A DNA stretch of 64,000 bases, from positions 1 through 64,000 of the forward strand of contig CAZBDU010000017.1 in assembly GCA_964490725.1 (NCBI GenBank), read 5' to 3'. A model generated the notes under the pieces. It had not been told where the DNA came from, searched no databases, and saw only the letters and a program-made list of their open reading frames with translations. The position numbers and the translations under genes were made by a program. This DNA comes from CAZBDU01 sp964490725. Its GTDB lineage: Bacteria > Spirochaetota > Spirochaetia > SZUA-6 > DRHE01. Position 1 is the first letter of the stretch. Every line of letters starts with the position of its first letter. This document shows, piece after piece, positions 41,099 through 49,122 of this stretch.

Positions 41099-42235
41099 CT
41101 AGTGTTTCGCTCCGGGCAGCTGGATATTGGCCCAGAGGTAGGGGGCGTCTGCGTTCTCCTTGGTGACCAGGATCGCGCCGGTCTGGAACCAGAGGTGGCC
41201 CCCCAGCCCTTTCAGGATCTTGGCGGGCGCCCAGGCGGCGTTGTATCCCCAGATGTCGATCCCGGCGTGCTTCACTCCGGTCGACAGGTTGAGCTGGTCC
41301 GCCGTGATGGTCTCACCCACCTTGGGCAGGGCCGACTCCCCTTCCTGCAGGTACTTCACCAGGTAGTAGGCGGCAATGGCGGTGTAGAAGCCCGGCGCCT
41401 GATCCAGAGCCATGGCAACCTCGCCCGCCTTGATGTTGTTGAGCACTCCCGGGGTGGCGTCGATAGTGACCGAGAAAACCTTGTGGGGATCGATACCTAG
41501 GCTCTTCATGGCCTCCACCGCGCCGGTGGCCATAGGGCCGTTGGCCGAGTACATGGCGTCGATGTTGGGATTCGCCCTGAGCACGTTCAGCGCCGCCGTC
41601 TTGGCGGGGGCCTCCTGGAAGTTGCCCACCGCCTGGATGACCTTCACGTCCTTGTACTGGTCAATGACGTCATGGAAGCCTTTGCTGCGGTCCTGTGCCG
41701 AAGCGCCACCCAGCGGACCCATCATCTCCAGCACGGTGCCTTTGACCGCGCCGTTGTACTTTTGCTTCAGATGGTCCACCAGCTTCGCCGTCAGCTCCTT
41801 ACCGGCGCGCTCCCCCGAAAATCCCACGTACATCTTCACGTTCGGGGAATCGATGTCCGCATCGGCGGTGAACACGGGCACGCCGGCCTTGTCGGCGAAG
41901 TCCACGATCGGCTTGGCGGCCTCCTTGTCCTGGGCGGCGACGATCAGCCCGTTGACGCCGGTGTTGATCATCTGGCGGCTCTGGGTGATCTGCGTGGCGG
42001 GGTTACCCTCCGCCTCCTCCGCCAGGTACTTGTACCCGTTGTCCTGGCACCACCAGATGAAGCTCTGCTGGAAGTAATCTTCCCAGGCGTTGGTCACTGT
42101 CTTGGTGTCCAGCCCCAGGAACGGTGCCTTCGCCGCCGCGGTCGCCGGCGTCCTCGTGCCCTCCTTGGCTCCCGCGGCGAAAACGAACGCGGCTGCTGCC
42201 AGCAGTACCAGCGCCGCAACAAGCGCCTTCTTCAT
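41099..42235 (-). CDS. Sugar ABC transporter substrate-binding protein
   Basis: A 378-residue periplasmic binding protein with signal peptide MKKALVAALVLLAAAAFVFA ending in AGAKEG. The mature part has the two-lobe sugar-binding pattern: ITQSRQMINTGVNGLIVAAQ near 80, GVPVFTADADIDSPNVKMYV near 118 and VLRANPNIDAMYSANGPMA near 205. The length and Ala-rich mature N-terminus (TRTPATAAAKA) fit the ribose/xylose class. AGGAGGACACC precedes the ATG. It follows the AraC-type gene by 9 bases on the same strand. Confidence 0.9.
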   Translation of the reverse strand: MKKALVAALVLLAAAAFVFAAGAKEGTRTPATAAAKAPFLGLDTKTVTNAWEDYFQQSFIWWCQDNGYKYLAEEAEGNPATQITQSRQMINTGVNGLIVAAQDKEAAKPIVDFADKAGVPVFTADADIDSPNVKMYVGFSGERAGKELTAKLVDHLKQKYNGAVKGTVLEMMGPLGGASAQDRSKGFHDVIDQYKDVKVIQAVGNFQEAPAKTAALNVLRANPNIDAMYSANGPMATGAVEAMKSLGIDPHKVFSVTIDATPGVLNNIKAGEVAMALDQAPGFYTAIAAYYLVKYLQEGESALPKVGETITADQLNLSTGVKHAGIDIWGYNAAWAPAKILKGLGGHLWFQTGAILVTKENADAPYLWANIQLPGAKH

Positions 42236-42244
42236 GGTGTCCTC

Positions 42245-43084
42245 CTAGGCGTGTGTGTTTTCTCTCAAGGTAAAAGGTAGCGGCCGGCTCGGGCGCGGTG
42301 AATCCGCAAAGTTACTGAGCGCTTTCAAATTCTTACGAGCCGCCCCAGGCATCCGCATCGCCCGGTAGCGGGAGGGCGGCATGCCCGTCACCTTCTTGAA
42401 GACCGTGCTGAAATAGCAGTCGTAGGCGTATCCCACCCGCCGCGCAATCTCGCTCTGCTTCATGGTGGAGGAGTCCAGCAAAGCGATGGCCTGCTGCACC
42501 CGCACGGAGGTGAGATAGGACAGAAACGTCTGGCCGGTGTGCGCCTTGAAGATGGCGCACATGTAGCTGGGGCTCACGTAGAGGGCCCCGCACAGGCCGG
42601 CGAGAGACAGGGTGGGCTCGTGGTAGTGCCGTTCGATGTACGCCCTGGCCTCGCGCACCTTGCGCGCCGCGAAGCTGGCGGGCTCAGCGCCCTCCCCCAG
42701 GCTCGCCAGGCAGGCGGCCCTCAGCCATGCCCGCACCTCCTCCGGCGTCTGGAGGCGATACAGCCCGGCCCGGAACTCCTCCTGCTCGGAGGCCGGCTCC
42801 GCCCCGGGCCTTGGCTCCGCCCCGGGCCTTACCTCCCGTCGCGCCAGATTGACCAGGGCCAGCACGTGGTGAACGAAGTAGTAGGTGTCGCGGACCGAAG
42901 AGCAGCCGCCGGCGAGGAGGTCGAACAGCCTCTCGGTCACCGCCGCCAGGGTGTAGCGGTCACCCCCGCGGGCGGCGAGAATCAGCTGCGTCTCCAGCTC
43001 CTGAGGTCCGGGATTCACCCGGCAGCTCAATCGGGGAGATGCCCGCTCCGCCGGTGGGGGGGTCTCCTTGACGCAGAAGTCCAT
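42245..43084 (-). CDS. AraC-family transcriptional regulator
   Basis: A 279-residue regulator with a two-helix-turn-helix AraC domain at the C-terminus: LAGLCGALYVSPSYMCAIFK, then VRVQQAIALLDSSTMKQSEIA and VGYAYDCYFSTVFKKVTGMPP. The N-terminal 150 residues form a helical domain of unknown ligand, with a short tandem repeat (PGAEPR PGAEPA). The start is uncertain: the frame is open to an ATG at 43162, but a TATACT element ends 3 bases before that ATG, so a downstream start is more likely. The ATG at 43084 has only AGAAG upstream. It lies 9 bases before the sugar-binding-protein gene and probably regulates that operon. Confidence 0.8.
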   Translation of the reverse strand: MDFCVKETPPPAERASPRLSCRVNPGPQELETQLILAARGGDRYTLAAVTERLFDLLAGGCSSVRDTYYFVHHVLALVNLARREVRPGAEPRPGAEPASEQEEFRAGLYRLQTPEEVRAWLRAACLASLGEGAEPASFAARKVREARAYIERHYHEPTLSLAGLCGALYVSPSYMCAIFKAHTGQTFLSYLTSVRVQQAIALLDSSTMKQSEIARRVGYAYDCYFSTVFKKVTGMPPSRYRAMRMPGAARKNLKALSNFADSPRPSRPLPFTLRENTHA

Positions 43085-43305
43085 CTTCTTCTGCGGCCGG
43101 CTTGCCGAATGCCGCCTCCCCCCCGCGTGCAGCTCCCCGACGGAACCGGCAGCCGCCTGCATTGAGTATAGGCAGGACAGGCCGCCTCCACCTATAGCCG
43201 GATGTGACTAACTGTCCGTTTGATATCGGTTAGGGACGCGCGCGTTCCCGCTCCTCGGGCAAGCTGACGGAACGGTCTCCGGCTCTCGCGCAGCGAGAAA
43301 ACCCC

Positions 43306-43333
43306 TTGACAGTAGGAAGTTCCATGCTAAAAT
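43306..43333 (+). promoter_or_regulatory. Sigma-70 promoter of the TTT transporter operon
   Basis: A perfect TTGACA (43306-43311) and TAAAAT (43328-43333) are separated by 16 bases. A GTATAC-type operator begins 2 bases after the -10 element, the same geometry as at 55157-55196. Confidence 0.75.
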
Positions 43334-43334
43334 A

Positions 43335-43344
43335 TTGCATACAA
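43335..43344 (+). promoter_or_regulatory. GTATAC-box operator 1 (TTT transporter operon)
   Basis: TTGCATACAA differs at one base from the perfect palindrome TTGTATACAA found at 55157. Lying just behind the -10 element, it would block transcription when occupied. The likely binder is one of the two GntR regulators at 55370 or 56016. Confidence 0.6.
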
Positions 43345-43351
43345 AACTTTT

Positions 43352-43385
43352 CGTTCAACATCTGGGTATGCGCACATGCTGAACG
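43352..43385 (+). repeat. Inverted repeat in the TctC leader
   Basis: CGTTCAACAT (43352-43361) and ATGCTGAACG (43376-43385) pair over 10 positions with one mismatch around a 14-base loop. It lies in the untranslated leader, just before the AAGGAGGAAGGAG ribosome-binding site, and could act as an RNA hairpin or a second protein site. Confidence 0.4.
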
Positions 43386-43402
43386 AACAAGGAGGAAGGA
43401 GC

Positions 43403-44410
43403 ATGAAAACAGGATTCGCAATGATCGCGGCCCTGCTGGTGCTCTGCACCGGCCTGAGCTTCGGCGAGGGCCAGGCGGAGTATCCCGCGCGGGACATTAC
43501 CAATGTCCTGGTCTGGGCGGCGGGCGGAGGGACTGACACCTGCAACCGCGTGGTGATGGCCGAAATGGCCAAGATCCTGAAGGTGAACATCAACGTGGTC
43601 AACGTCACCGGCGGCGTGGGTGGCTCGGTGGGCATGCAGGACGCCTACTCCCGGCCCCACGACGGGTACACCCTCGCCGGCCTGTCGGAGTCGATCGTCA
43701 CCGCCGGCGTGCAAGGTGGTTGGGACAAGCGAGTGAACGTCTGGGACTACTTCATCATCGGCGGCTCTCCGGACGTGGTGTCCGTCAGCGCGAACGCCCC
43801 GTACAAGTCGATCAAGGAGCTGGTGGACGCGGCGAAGGCGAGCCCGGGCTCCATCAAGGCCGGGGCGAGCGCCTCCGGGTCCATCCATCATCTCAACCTG
43901 CTGGCCCTGGAGAAGGGCTCCGGCGCCAAGTTCAGCTTCATCCCCTATACCGGCTCCGCGCCCGCCCAGAACGCGGCCATGACCGGTGAGGTCACCGTGG
44001 TGGTCACCTCCGTGGCGGAGCAGGCCCAGCTGATCCGGGGCGGCAAGCTGCGCCCCCTGGCTGTGCTGATCCCGGACGACTTCCAGTTCGAGAACCAGGT
44101 CTTCCCCTCCGCCTTCAAGACCGTCTCAGGCCTGGACCAGTACCTGCCCATCAGCCAAGCCATCGGTTTCGCGGTGCCCCGGGACACCCCGGAGAAGGTA
44201 AAGAAGGTGGTCTGGAGCGCTTTCGATCAGGCCATGGCCACTTCAGCGGTCAAGGAGTTCGGCCAGAAGAACTTCTACGTCCTCTCCGGCGCAACCGGCA
44301 AGGCGGCTAACGATACCTTCGACAAGCTGGAGTCCAACTTCGCCTGGACCCTCTGGGACCTGGGGGCGGCCAAGATCGATCCCGCGAGCCTGGGGATCCC
44401 CAAGCCCTAG
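43403..44410 (+). CDS. tctC: Tripartite tricarboxylate transporter substrate-binding protein
   Basis: A 335-residue TctC/Bug-family periplasmic protein with signal peptide MKTGFAMIAALLVLCTGLSF. Landmarks are VLVWAAGGGTDTCNRVVMAEM near the mature N-terminus, NVTGGVGGSVGMQDAYSRPHDGYTLAGL (the ligand-carboxylate loop region), SIKAGASASGSIHHLN and IPYTGSAPAQNAAMTGEV. It is the first gene of a complete tctCBA set and has an ideal ribosome-binding site. Family members bind di- and tricarboxylates, aromatic acids and sugar acids. The enzymes downstream suggest a sugar acid here. Confidence 0.9.
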   Translation: MKTGFAMIAALLVLCTGLSFGEGQAEYPARDITNVLVWAAGGGTDTCNRVVMAEMAKILKVNINVVNVTGGVGGSVGMQDAYSRPHDGYTLAGLSESIVTAGVQGGWDKRVNVWDYFIIGGSPDVVSVSANAPYKSIKELVDAAKASPGSIKAGASASGSIHHLNLLALEKGSGAKFSFIPYTGSAPAQNAAMTGEVTVVVTSVAEQAQLIRGGKLRPLAVLIPDDFQFENQVFPSAFKTVSGLDQYLPISQAIGFAVPRDTPEKVKKVVWSAFDQAMATSAVKEFGQKNFYVLSGATGKAANDTFDKLESNFAWTLWDLGAAKIDPASLGIPKP

Positions 44411-44563
44411 CTTTCCGGAATCCGTTCTTGCCCGGATGCCGGGCGGCCGCCTGCTCATCGGGCCGGCCGCCCGGTCTGCCCGTCTGTCCAGCGCAACGTT
44501 GAGCACCGGCAGAGGTATCCGGTGTACGGAACGGGTGCGCGAGACGCACAAAAGGAAACCGGC

Positions 44564-45310
44564 ATGATGCAGAAGGACAGGCTCAGGAGAGCCGACTTCA
44601 CGTTCAGTGTCATCCTGCTCATCTTCGGACTGTTCGTCCTGAGCCAGACCTTCAGGATGCCCATGAAGGACAGTTGGGGCGGGGTAATGAACGTCTGGTA
44701 CGTCTCCCCGGCGCTGCTTCCCCTCATCGTCAGCGCCGCTCTCATCGTACTGGGCGTGGTGCTGCTGCTCCACTCCATCCGCACAGGCGGTGCCCGGGAT
44801 TTTATTGCCGGTCTCCGCAAGAAGAGCCGGGGCATGTCCGAGGGGAACGTTCGCTTACTGGCTATCCTCCTGGCCCTGCTCAGCTTCGTCTACCTGAACA
44901 TCCCCCGGGTCGATTTCTTTCTCTGCATCGTCTGGTTCCTGCTCTACTTCATTTCCGTCTTCTACTTCGACGATGTGAGCCTTCTGCTCAGGCTGTCCTG
45001 GTTCTACCTGGCCGCGAACCTGCTGCTGCTGGTGCTCTTCATCTCGGGCCTGGACCGGCCGATCCGGCAGGCTTTCCGGTACGGGGTGGACGTCATGGCG
45101 CTGCTGCTGATCCTGGCCTTCTGGCTGTTCGCTCGCCTGGCGGTCCGAGCCGACCGGCGGCTGGTGTTCAGGCTGCGGGTCACGACCATCGTCTCCCTTG
45201 CCGTGCCGCTGCTACTGGTGCCTGTCTTCAAGTACGGCCTGCTGGTTCCTCTGCCTAATGAAGGGGGGATCATCGGTATCATGAACCTCGTTCGCTACGC
45301 ATTCCGGTAG
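44564..45310 (+). CDS. tctB: Tripartite tricarboxylate transporter small membrane subunit
   Basis: A 248-residue membrane protein in the TctB position between TctC and TctA. Hydrophobic helices occur near 12-32, 48-68 and 95-140, with two more towards the C-terminus, so it is somewhat longer than the usual 140-190 residues with four helices. The extra part is the C-terminal RLRVTTIVSLAVPLLLVPV region. ATG 44564 is chosen because AAAGGA lies 7 bases upstream. The 153-base gap after tctC holds no gene I can support. Confidence 0.82.
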   Translation: MMQKDRLRRADFTFSVILLIFGLFVLSQTFRMPMKDSWGGVMNVWYVSPALLPLIVSAALIVLGVVLLLHSIRTGGARDFIAGLRKKSRGMSEGNVRLLAILLALLSFVYLNIPRVDFFLCIVWFLLYFISVFYFDDVSLLLRLSWFYLAANLLLLVLFISGLDRPIRQAFRYGVDVMALLLILAFWLFARLAVRADRRLVFRLRVTTIVSLAVPLLLVPVFKYGLLVPLPNEGGIIGIMNLVRYAFR

Positions 45311-45320
45311 GAGGACGGCC

Positions 45321-46859
45321 ATGTTCATCTTGGAACGGCTGGGACACTTTTTCGCCCTGGTCTTCAGTCTGGCCGTGGATCCCCTGAACCTGCTGACCCT
45401 GTTCGCCGCTACGGTGATGGGAATCATCTTCGGGGCCATGCCGGGCCTGACCGCCACCCTGGGGGTGGCCCTGCTCACAACGCTGACCTACGGCATGGAG
45501 ACCAGCCGGGCCATGATCGCTCTGCTGGGCATCTACGTAGGGGCGGTGTACGGGGGCTCCTACTCTTCCATTCTGATCAACATCCCCGGGACCGCCGCCG
45601 CGGCCGCCACCGCCATGGACGGCTACCCGCTGGCCGTCCAGGGCCGGGCCGGCAAGGCATTGGGCCTGACCACCACCTCCTCGGCCATAGGCACCTTCGT
45701 GGGCATGCTCTTCGTGGTCTCCATGTCCCCCCTGATCTCCGCCCTGGCCCTGCAGTTTACCTCCTTCGAGTTCTTCCTGCTGGCCTTCTTCGGCATCCTG
45801 ATCAGCGGCACCCTGACCAGCCCCGACCTGGTGTACAAGGGGTGGATCGCCGGGTTCCTGGGCATCTTCCTCTCCACCATTGGCCGGGACGGGCTGCAGT
45901 TCTACCCCCGCTTCACCTTCGGCATCTCCGAGTTCGACGGCGGCCTGGACGTGGTGCCGGTGTTGATCGGCGCTTTCGGCATCCCGCAGATCATCCAGGT
46001 GCTCAAGGACAGGCTGAGCGTGGGGGAGGCCAAGAAGTTCCAGAGAATCCTGCCCGAGCTCGGCGATATCTTGCACAATATCCCCTCGATCATCCGCTCC
46101 GCCCTGGTCGGCGTGGGCATAGGCTCGGTGCCTGGGATTGGTGAAGACATAGCCGCCTGGGTATCCTACGGCACGGCCAAGAACTCTTCAAAGCACCCGG
46201 AAACCTTCGGCAAGGGGGAGATCCAGGGTGTCATTGCCTCGGAGACGGCCAACAACGCCTGCATCGGCGGGGCGATGATCCCACTCCTGAACCTGGGGGT
46301 GCCGGGCAGCCCGCCGGCAGCCATGATGCTGGGCGCCCTGATGATCCACGGCGTCCAGCCCGGCCCGATGATCAACTTCGATCACCCGGGGTTCATCCTG
46401 AAGATCACGGCGATTCTGCTGCTGGCCTCGTTCGCCATGTGGACCTGCGGCATGCTCCTGACCAAGCAGGTCATCAAGGTGCTGCGCATTCCGCCGCCCC
46501 TGTTCATGCCCATAGTGGCGGTGCTCTGCGTAATCGGCTCCTACTCACTCGGCACCCGGGTGTTCAACCTGTACCTGATGCTGCCCATCGGCGTCGTGGC
46601 CTATTTCCTCACCGAGATGGGCTACCCTATCGCCCCCCTGGTGATTGGGGTCATCCTGGGACCCATGGCCGACCAGAACCTCAGGCGGGCCCTCATGGTC
46701 TCCCACGGCAGCTTCCTGCCCATCTTCACGCGGCCAGTGGCCCTCATTCTCTTCCTGGTCATCCTTGTCACCATGGTCAGCCAATCGCGGTGGTACAAGG
46801 CGCTGCTGGGCCGGGTCAAGGCCCGCCTCCTCCCGGGCCGCACCCGTCGTTCCGGCTAG
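45321..46859 (+). CDS. tctA: Tripartite tricarboxylate transporter large membrane subunit
   Basis: A 512-residue TctA permease with about twelve helices. The family signatures are plain: GIIFGAMPGLTATLGVALL near 35, YGGSYSSILINIPGTAAAAA near 77, TSPDLVYKGWIAGFLGI near 158 and the second, repeat-like NNACIGGAMIPLLNLGVPGSP near 312. With TctC and TctB it forms a secondary, ion-driven importer. AGGAGG precedes the ATG 10 bases after the tctB stop. Confidence 0.95.
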   Translation: MFILERLGHFFALVFSLAVDPLNLLTLFAATVMGIIFGAMPGLTATLGVALLTTLTYGMETSRAMIALLGIYVGAVYGGSYSSILINIPGTAAAAATAMDGYPLAVQGRAGKALGLTTTSSAIGTFVGMLFVVSMSPLISALALQFTSFEFFLLAFFGILISGTLTSPDLVYKGWIAGFLGIFLSTIGRDGLQFYPRFTFGISEFDGGLDVVPVLIGAFGIPQIIQVLKDRLSVGEAKKFQRILPELGDILHNIPSIIRSALVGVGIGSVPGIGEDIAAWVSYGTAKNSSKHPETFGKGEIQGVIASETANNACIGGAMIPLLNLGVPGSPPAAMMLGALMIHGVQPGPMINFDHPGFILKITAILLLASFAMWTCGMLLTKQVIKVLRIPPPLFMPIVAVLCVIGSYSLGTRVFNLYLMLPIGVVAYFLTEMGYPIAPLVIGVILGPMADQNLRRALMVSHGSFLPIFTRPVALILFLVILVTMVSQSRWYKALLGRVKARLLPGRTRRSG

Positions 46860-46975
46860 CGGGGGGAGGCAGGAAATGGAGTACCGTCGGCCGGGCCGCC
46901 GGAGCCTGAAGGCATCGGCCACGATGGCGGAAATGCTGGAGCTCGGCCCCGCCTCGGACCGGGAAGGGTCTCTGT

Positions 46976-48250
46976 ATGTCGGACTTTGATTCACTCCTGT
47001 TGCCGGAAGACCCGCACCTCGGAGACTACCTGGTCGCCACCTATCTGCTGCGCACCCAGGCCAGGGACATCCTGAAGCTCGCCTCGGGCATGGCCTGCGA
47101 ACAGACCACCGGGACGTGGGTGAAGGTGCCGGGAGAAGCCGCCGAGCAGGTGGCCCGGCACGCCGGCAAGGTCTTGAACATCTGGGAGGTCCCCGATGTC
47201 GAGCAGTCCCCTCCCGCACAGGGCGAGGCCGCGGTGTACGTGGTACAGATCGCCTACCCTCATGTGAACATCGGGAGCCAGCTGCCCATGCTACTGACCA
47301 CGGCGTTCGGCAACATTTCGATGTTCGGCGACATCAAGCTGATCGATCTGATCTTTCCCCGGGCGCTCGTGCAGGGCCTGCCCGGACCGCAGTTCGGCAT
47401 TCAGGGGGTGAGGAAGCTTTTGGGTGTCGAGAAACGCCCCCTGCTCAACACCATGATCAAACCCTCCACCGGCATCCATCCGGAAACCGGTGCGGAGCTG
47501 CTGCACGCGGCGGCGGCGGGGGGAGCCGACATCATCAAGGACGACGAGGTCCTGGCGGACCCGGAGTTCTCTCCTACCCTGCGGCGGCTGGAAGTGTACC
47601 TGAACAGGTTGAGGGCCGCCGAAGCGGAGACGGGAGAGAAGAAACTGTACGCCGTGAACGTCACCGACGAGCCGGAACGCTGTCTGCGCAAAGCCGAGCA
47701 AGCGGTGCAAAACGGGGCCGGCGCCATCATGGTCAACTTCCTTCCCGCCGGCATGGGCCTGGTCTCCTCCCTGGCGCGCGATCCACGGATCCGCGTGCCC
47801 ATCCTGGCGCACCTGGATTTCGGAGGGGCGCTGTACGCCAGCCCCTGGCACGGAGTCACCTCGGCTCTGCTGTACGGCAAGCTGGCTCGCCTGGCCGGGG
47901 TGGATCTGCTCACGATTCCCTCTCCCTATGGCAAGTTCTCTCTGAAACGCCTGAAGTACGTCCGCATCGTACTGGGTCTCAGAGCTGGCTTGCACGGCAC
48001 GAAGGAGACCTTCCCCATCGTAGGCGGCGCTATCAGGCAGGCAGACCTGCCCCGGTTGGTGAGGGACCTGGGTACGGATTTCGTAGTTGGGGCAGGCGGT
48101 GCAATCTACGCCCATCCCGGAGGCCCCCTGGGCGGGGCCCGGGCCTTCCGGCAGGGGTTGGAGCTGGTGATGCAGCACGGAGACTTCGGTGGCCGCGAGC
48201 AGGAGTTCCCGGAGCTGGCTGCCGCGCTGCAGCTGTGGGGCTTGGAGTGA
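46976..48250 (+). CDS. RuBisCO-like protein (form IV; possible 3-oxo-isoapionate-4-phosphate enzyme)
   Basis: A 424-residue RuBisCO large-subunit homologue: an N-terminal alpha/beta domain with VVQIAYPHVNIGSQLPML, then the TIM barrel. The first active-site Lys lies in TMIKPSTG. The carbamate-lysine/metal motif is intact in GGADIIKDDE. The barrel also shows VNVTDEPERC, LAHLDFGGALY and AGGAIYAHPGGPLGGARA. Loop 6 of true RuBisCO is not conserved, so CO2 fixation is unlikely. Together with a DUF1537 kinase, such proteins are known to act on 3-oxo-isoapionate 4-phosphate in D-apiose catabolism. The kinase is two genes downstream here, which supports this assignment. Other RuBisCO-like functions (methionine salvage, other acid sugars) remain possible. 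Confidence 0.82.
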   Translation: MSDFDSLLLPEDPHLGDYLVATYLLRTQARDILKLASGMACEQTTGTWVKVPGEAAEQVARHAGKVLNIWEVPDVEQSPPAQGEAAVYVVQIAYPHVNIGSQLPMLLTTAFGNISMFGDIKLIDLIFPRALVQGLPGPQFGIQGVRKLLGVEKRPLLNTMIKPSTGIHPETGAELLHAAAAGGADIIKDDEVLADPEFSPTLRRLEVYLNRLRAAEAETGEKKLYAVNVTDEPERCLRKAEQAVQNGAGAIMVNFLPAGMGLVSSLARDPRIRVPILAHLDFGGALYASPWHGVTSALLYGKLARLAGVDLLTIPSPYGKFSLKRLKYVRIVLGLRAGLHGTKETFPIVGGAIRQADLPRLVRDLGTDFVVGAGGAIYAHPGGPLGGARAFRQGLELVMQHGDFGGREQEFPELAAALQLWGLE

Positions 48251-48309
48251 GGCATGAACCGAACGGACTCAGATCGCGATTTCGGAATTCCCGCCGGAGG
48301 GTCAAGACA

Positions 48310-49122
48310 ATGGAAGAGCTGATCATATGCGTGGCTCCGGTTCCTGGGGAGAAACAGGAAGAGAAGTTTCCCGGCAGGCTGGATACGGCAGGAGAGCTGG
48401 TCCGCTCTTTCGAGGCCGGGGCTTCCATCGGGCACCTGCACGTGCGGGACGAGCGGCTGCTGCAGACTACGGACACGAATGTCTTCCGGCGGGAGATCGA
48501 GCGCGTCCATGCCCGCTGCCCGCTGATTATCGAGGGCTCCACCGGAGGAACCCCGGAGCACCGTATGGAGGAGCGCTGCGTCTCCTTCACGGTTCCAGGA
48601 GTGGAGATGGGCTCCCTGAACATGGGCTCGGTGAACCTCTGGGAGGGCGTGTACGGCAACAAGATCGACGATATCCGCTACTATGCCCGCGAGCTGGCCG
48701 GAAGGAACCTGAAGCCTTTCATCGACTGCTTCGACCTGTCGCACTTCAGCAACATCAAGACGCTGGAGGCGGAGGGGCTAATCGCGCCTCCCCACGTCTT
48801 CGGCCTGGTCTTCGACATTCCCAACGCCCTGCCCTACACTGACCGTCGCCTGGACATCCTTCTGGAAGAGATTCCGCCCGGCAGCGTCTGGTTCGCGGCG
48901 CGGCACCACGCCCGTGGCGCCGACGGCTTCCGGTATGTGCTGGAGAAGGGCGGGCACGTACGGGTAGGTTTCGAGGACGGGCCGTTCCTGTCCGGCGGGC
49001 GACGGGCCCGTTCCAACGCAGAGCTGGTAGAAGACATCGTGCGGGCCGCCGAGCGGGCCGGGCGCAGGATCGTGGGGCCTGCCCGAGCCCGGGCGATCAT
49101 GGGGCTGGAGCCATGGCCTTAA
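48310..49122 (+). CDS. DUF849/BKACE beta-keto acid cleavage enzyme
   Basis: A 270-residue TIM-barrel protein of the DUF849 family: IICVAPVPGEKQEEKFPGRL at the N-terminus, a HLHVRDERLLQTTDTNVF metal-site region, IIEGSTGGTPEHRMEERC, MGSLNMGSVNLW and VRVGFEDGPFLS near the C-terminus. Characterised members use Zn2+ to condense a beta-keto acid with acetyl-CoA, giving acetoacetate and a new CoA ester. The gene lies between the RuBisCO-like and DUF1537 genes and overlaps the latter by 10 bases. A beta-keto sugar acid is therefore a plausible substrate. GGAGGG precedes the ATG. Confidence 0.85.
   Translation: MEELIICVAPVPGEKQEEKFPGRLDTAGELVRSFEAGASIGHLHVRDERLLQTTDTNVFRREIERVHARCPLIIEGSTGGTPEHRMEERCVSFTVPGVEMGSLNMGSVNLWEGVYGNKIDDIRYYARELAGRNLKPFIDCFDLSHFSNIKTLEAEGLIAPPHVFGLVFDIPNALPYTDRRLDILLEEIPPGSVWFAARHHARGADGFRYVLEKGGHVRVGFEDGPFLSGGRRARSNAELVEDIVRAAERAGRRIVGPARARAIMGLEPWP

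Noticed and set aside
46876..46989. A 37-codon open frame between tctA and the RuBisCO-like gene
   Set aside because: It overlaps the start of the RuBisCO-like gene, has only a minimal Shine-Dalgarno and no features. It is more likely spacer sequence.
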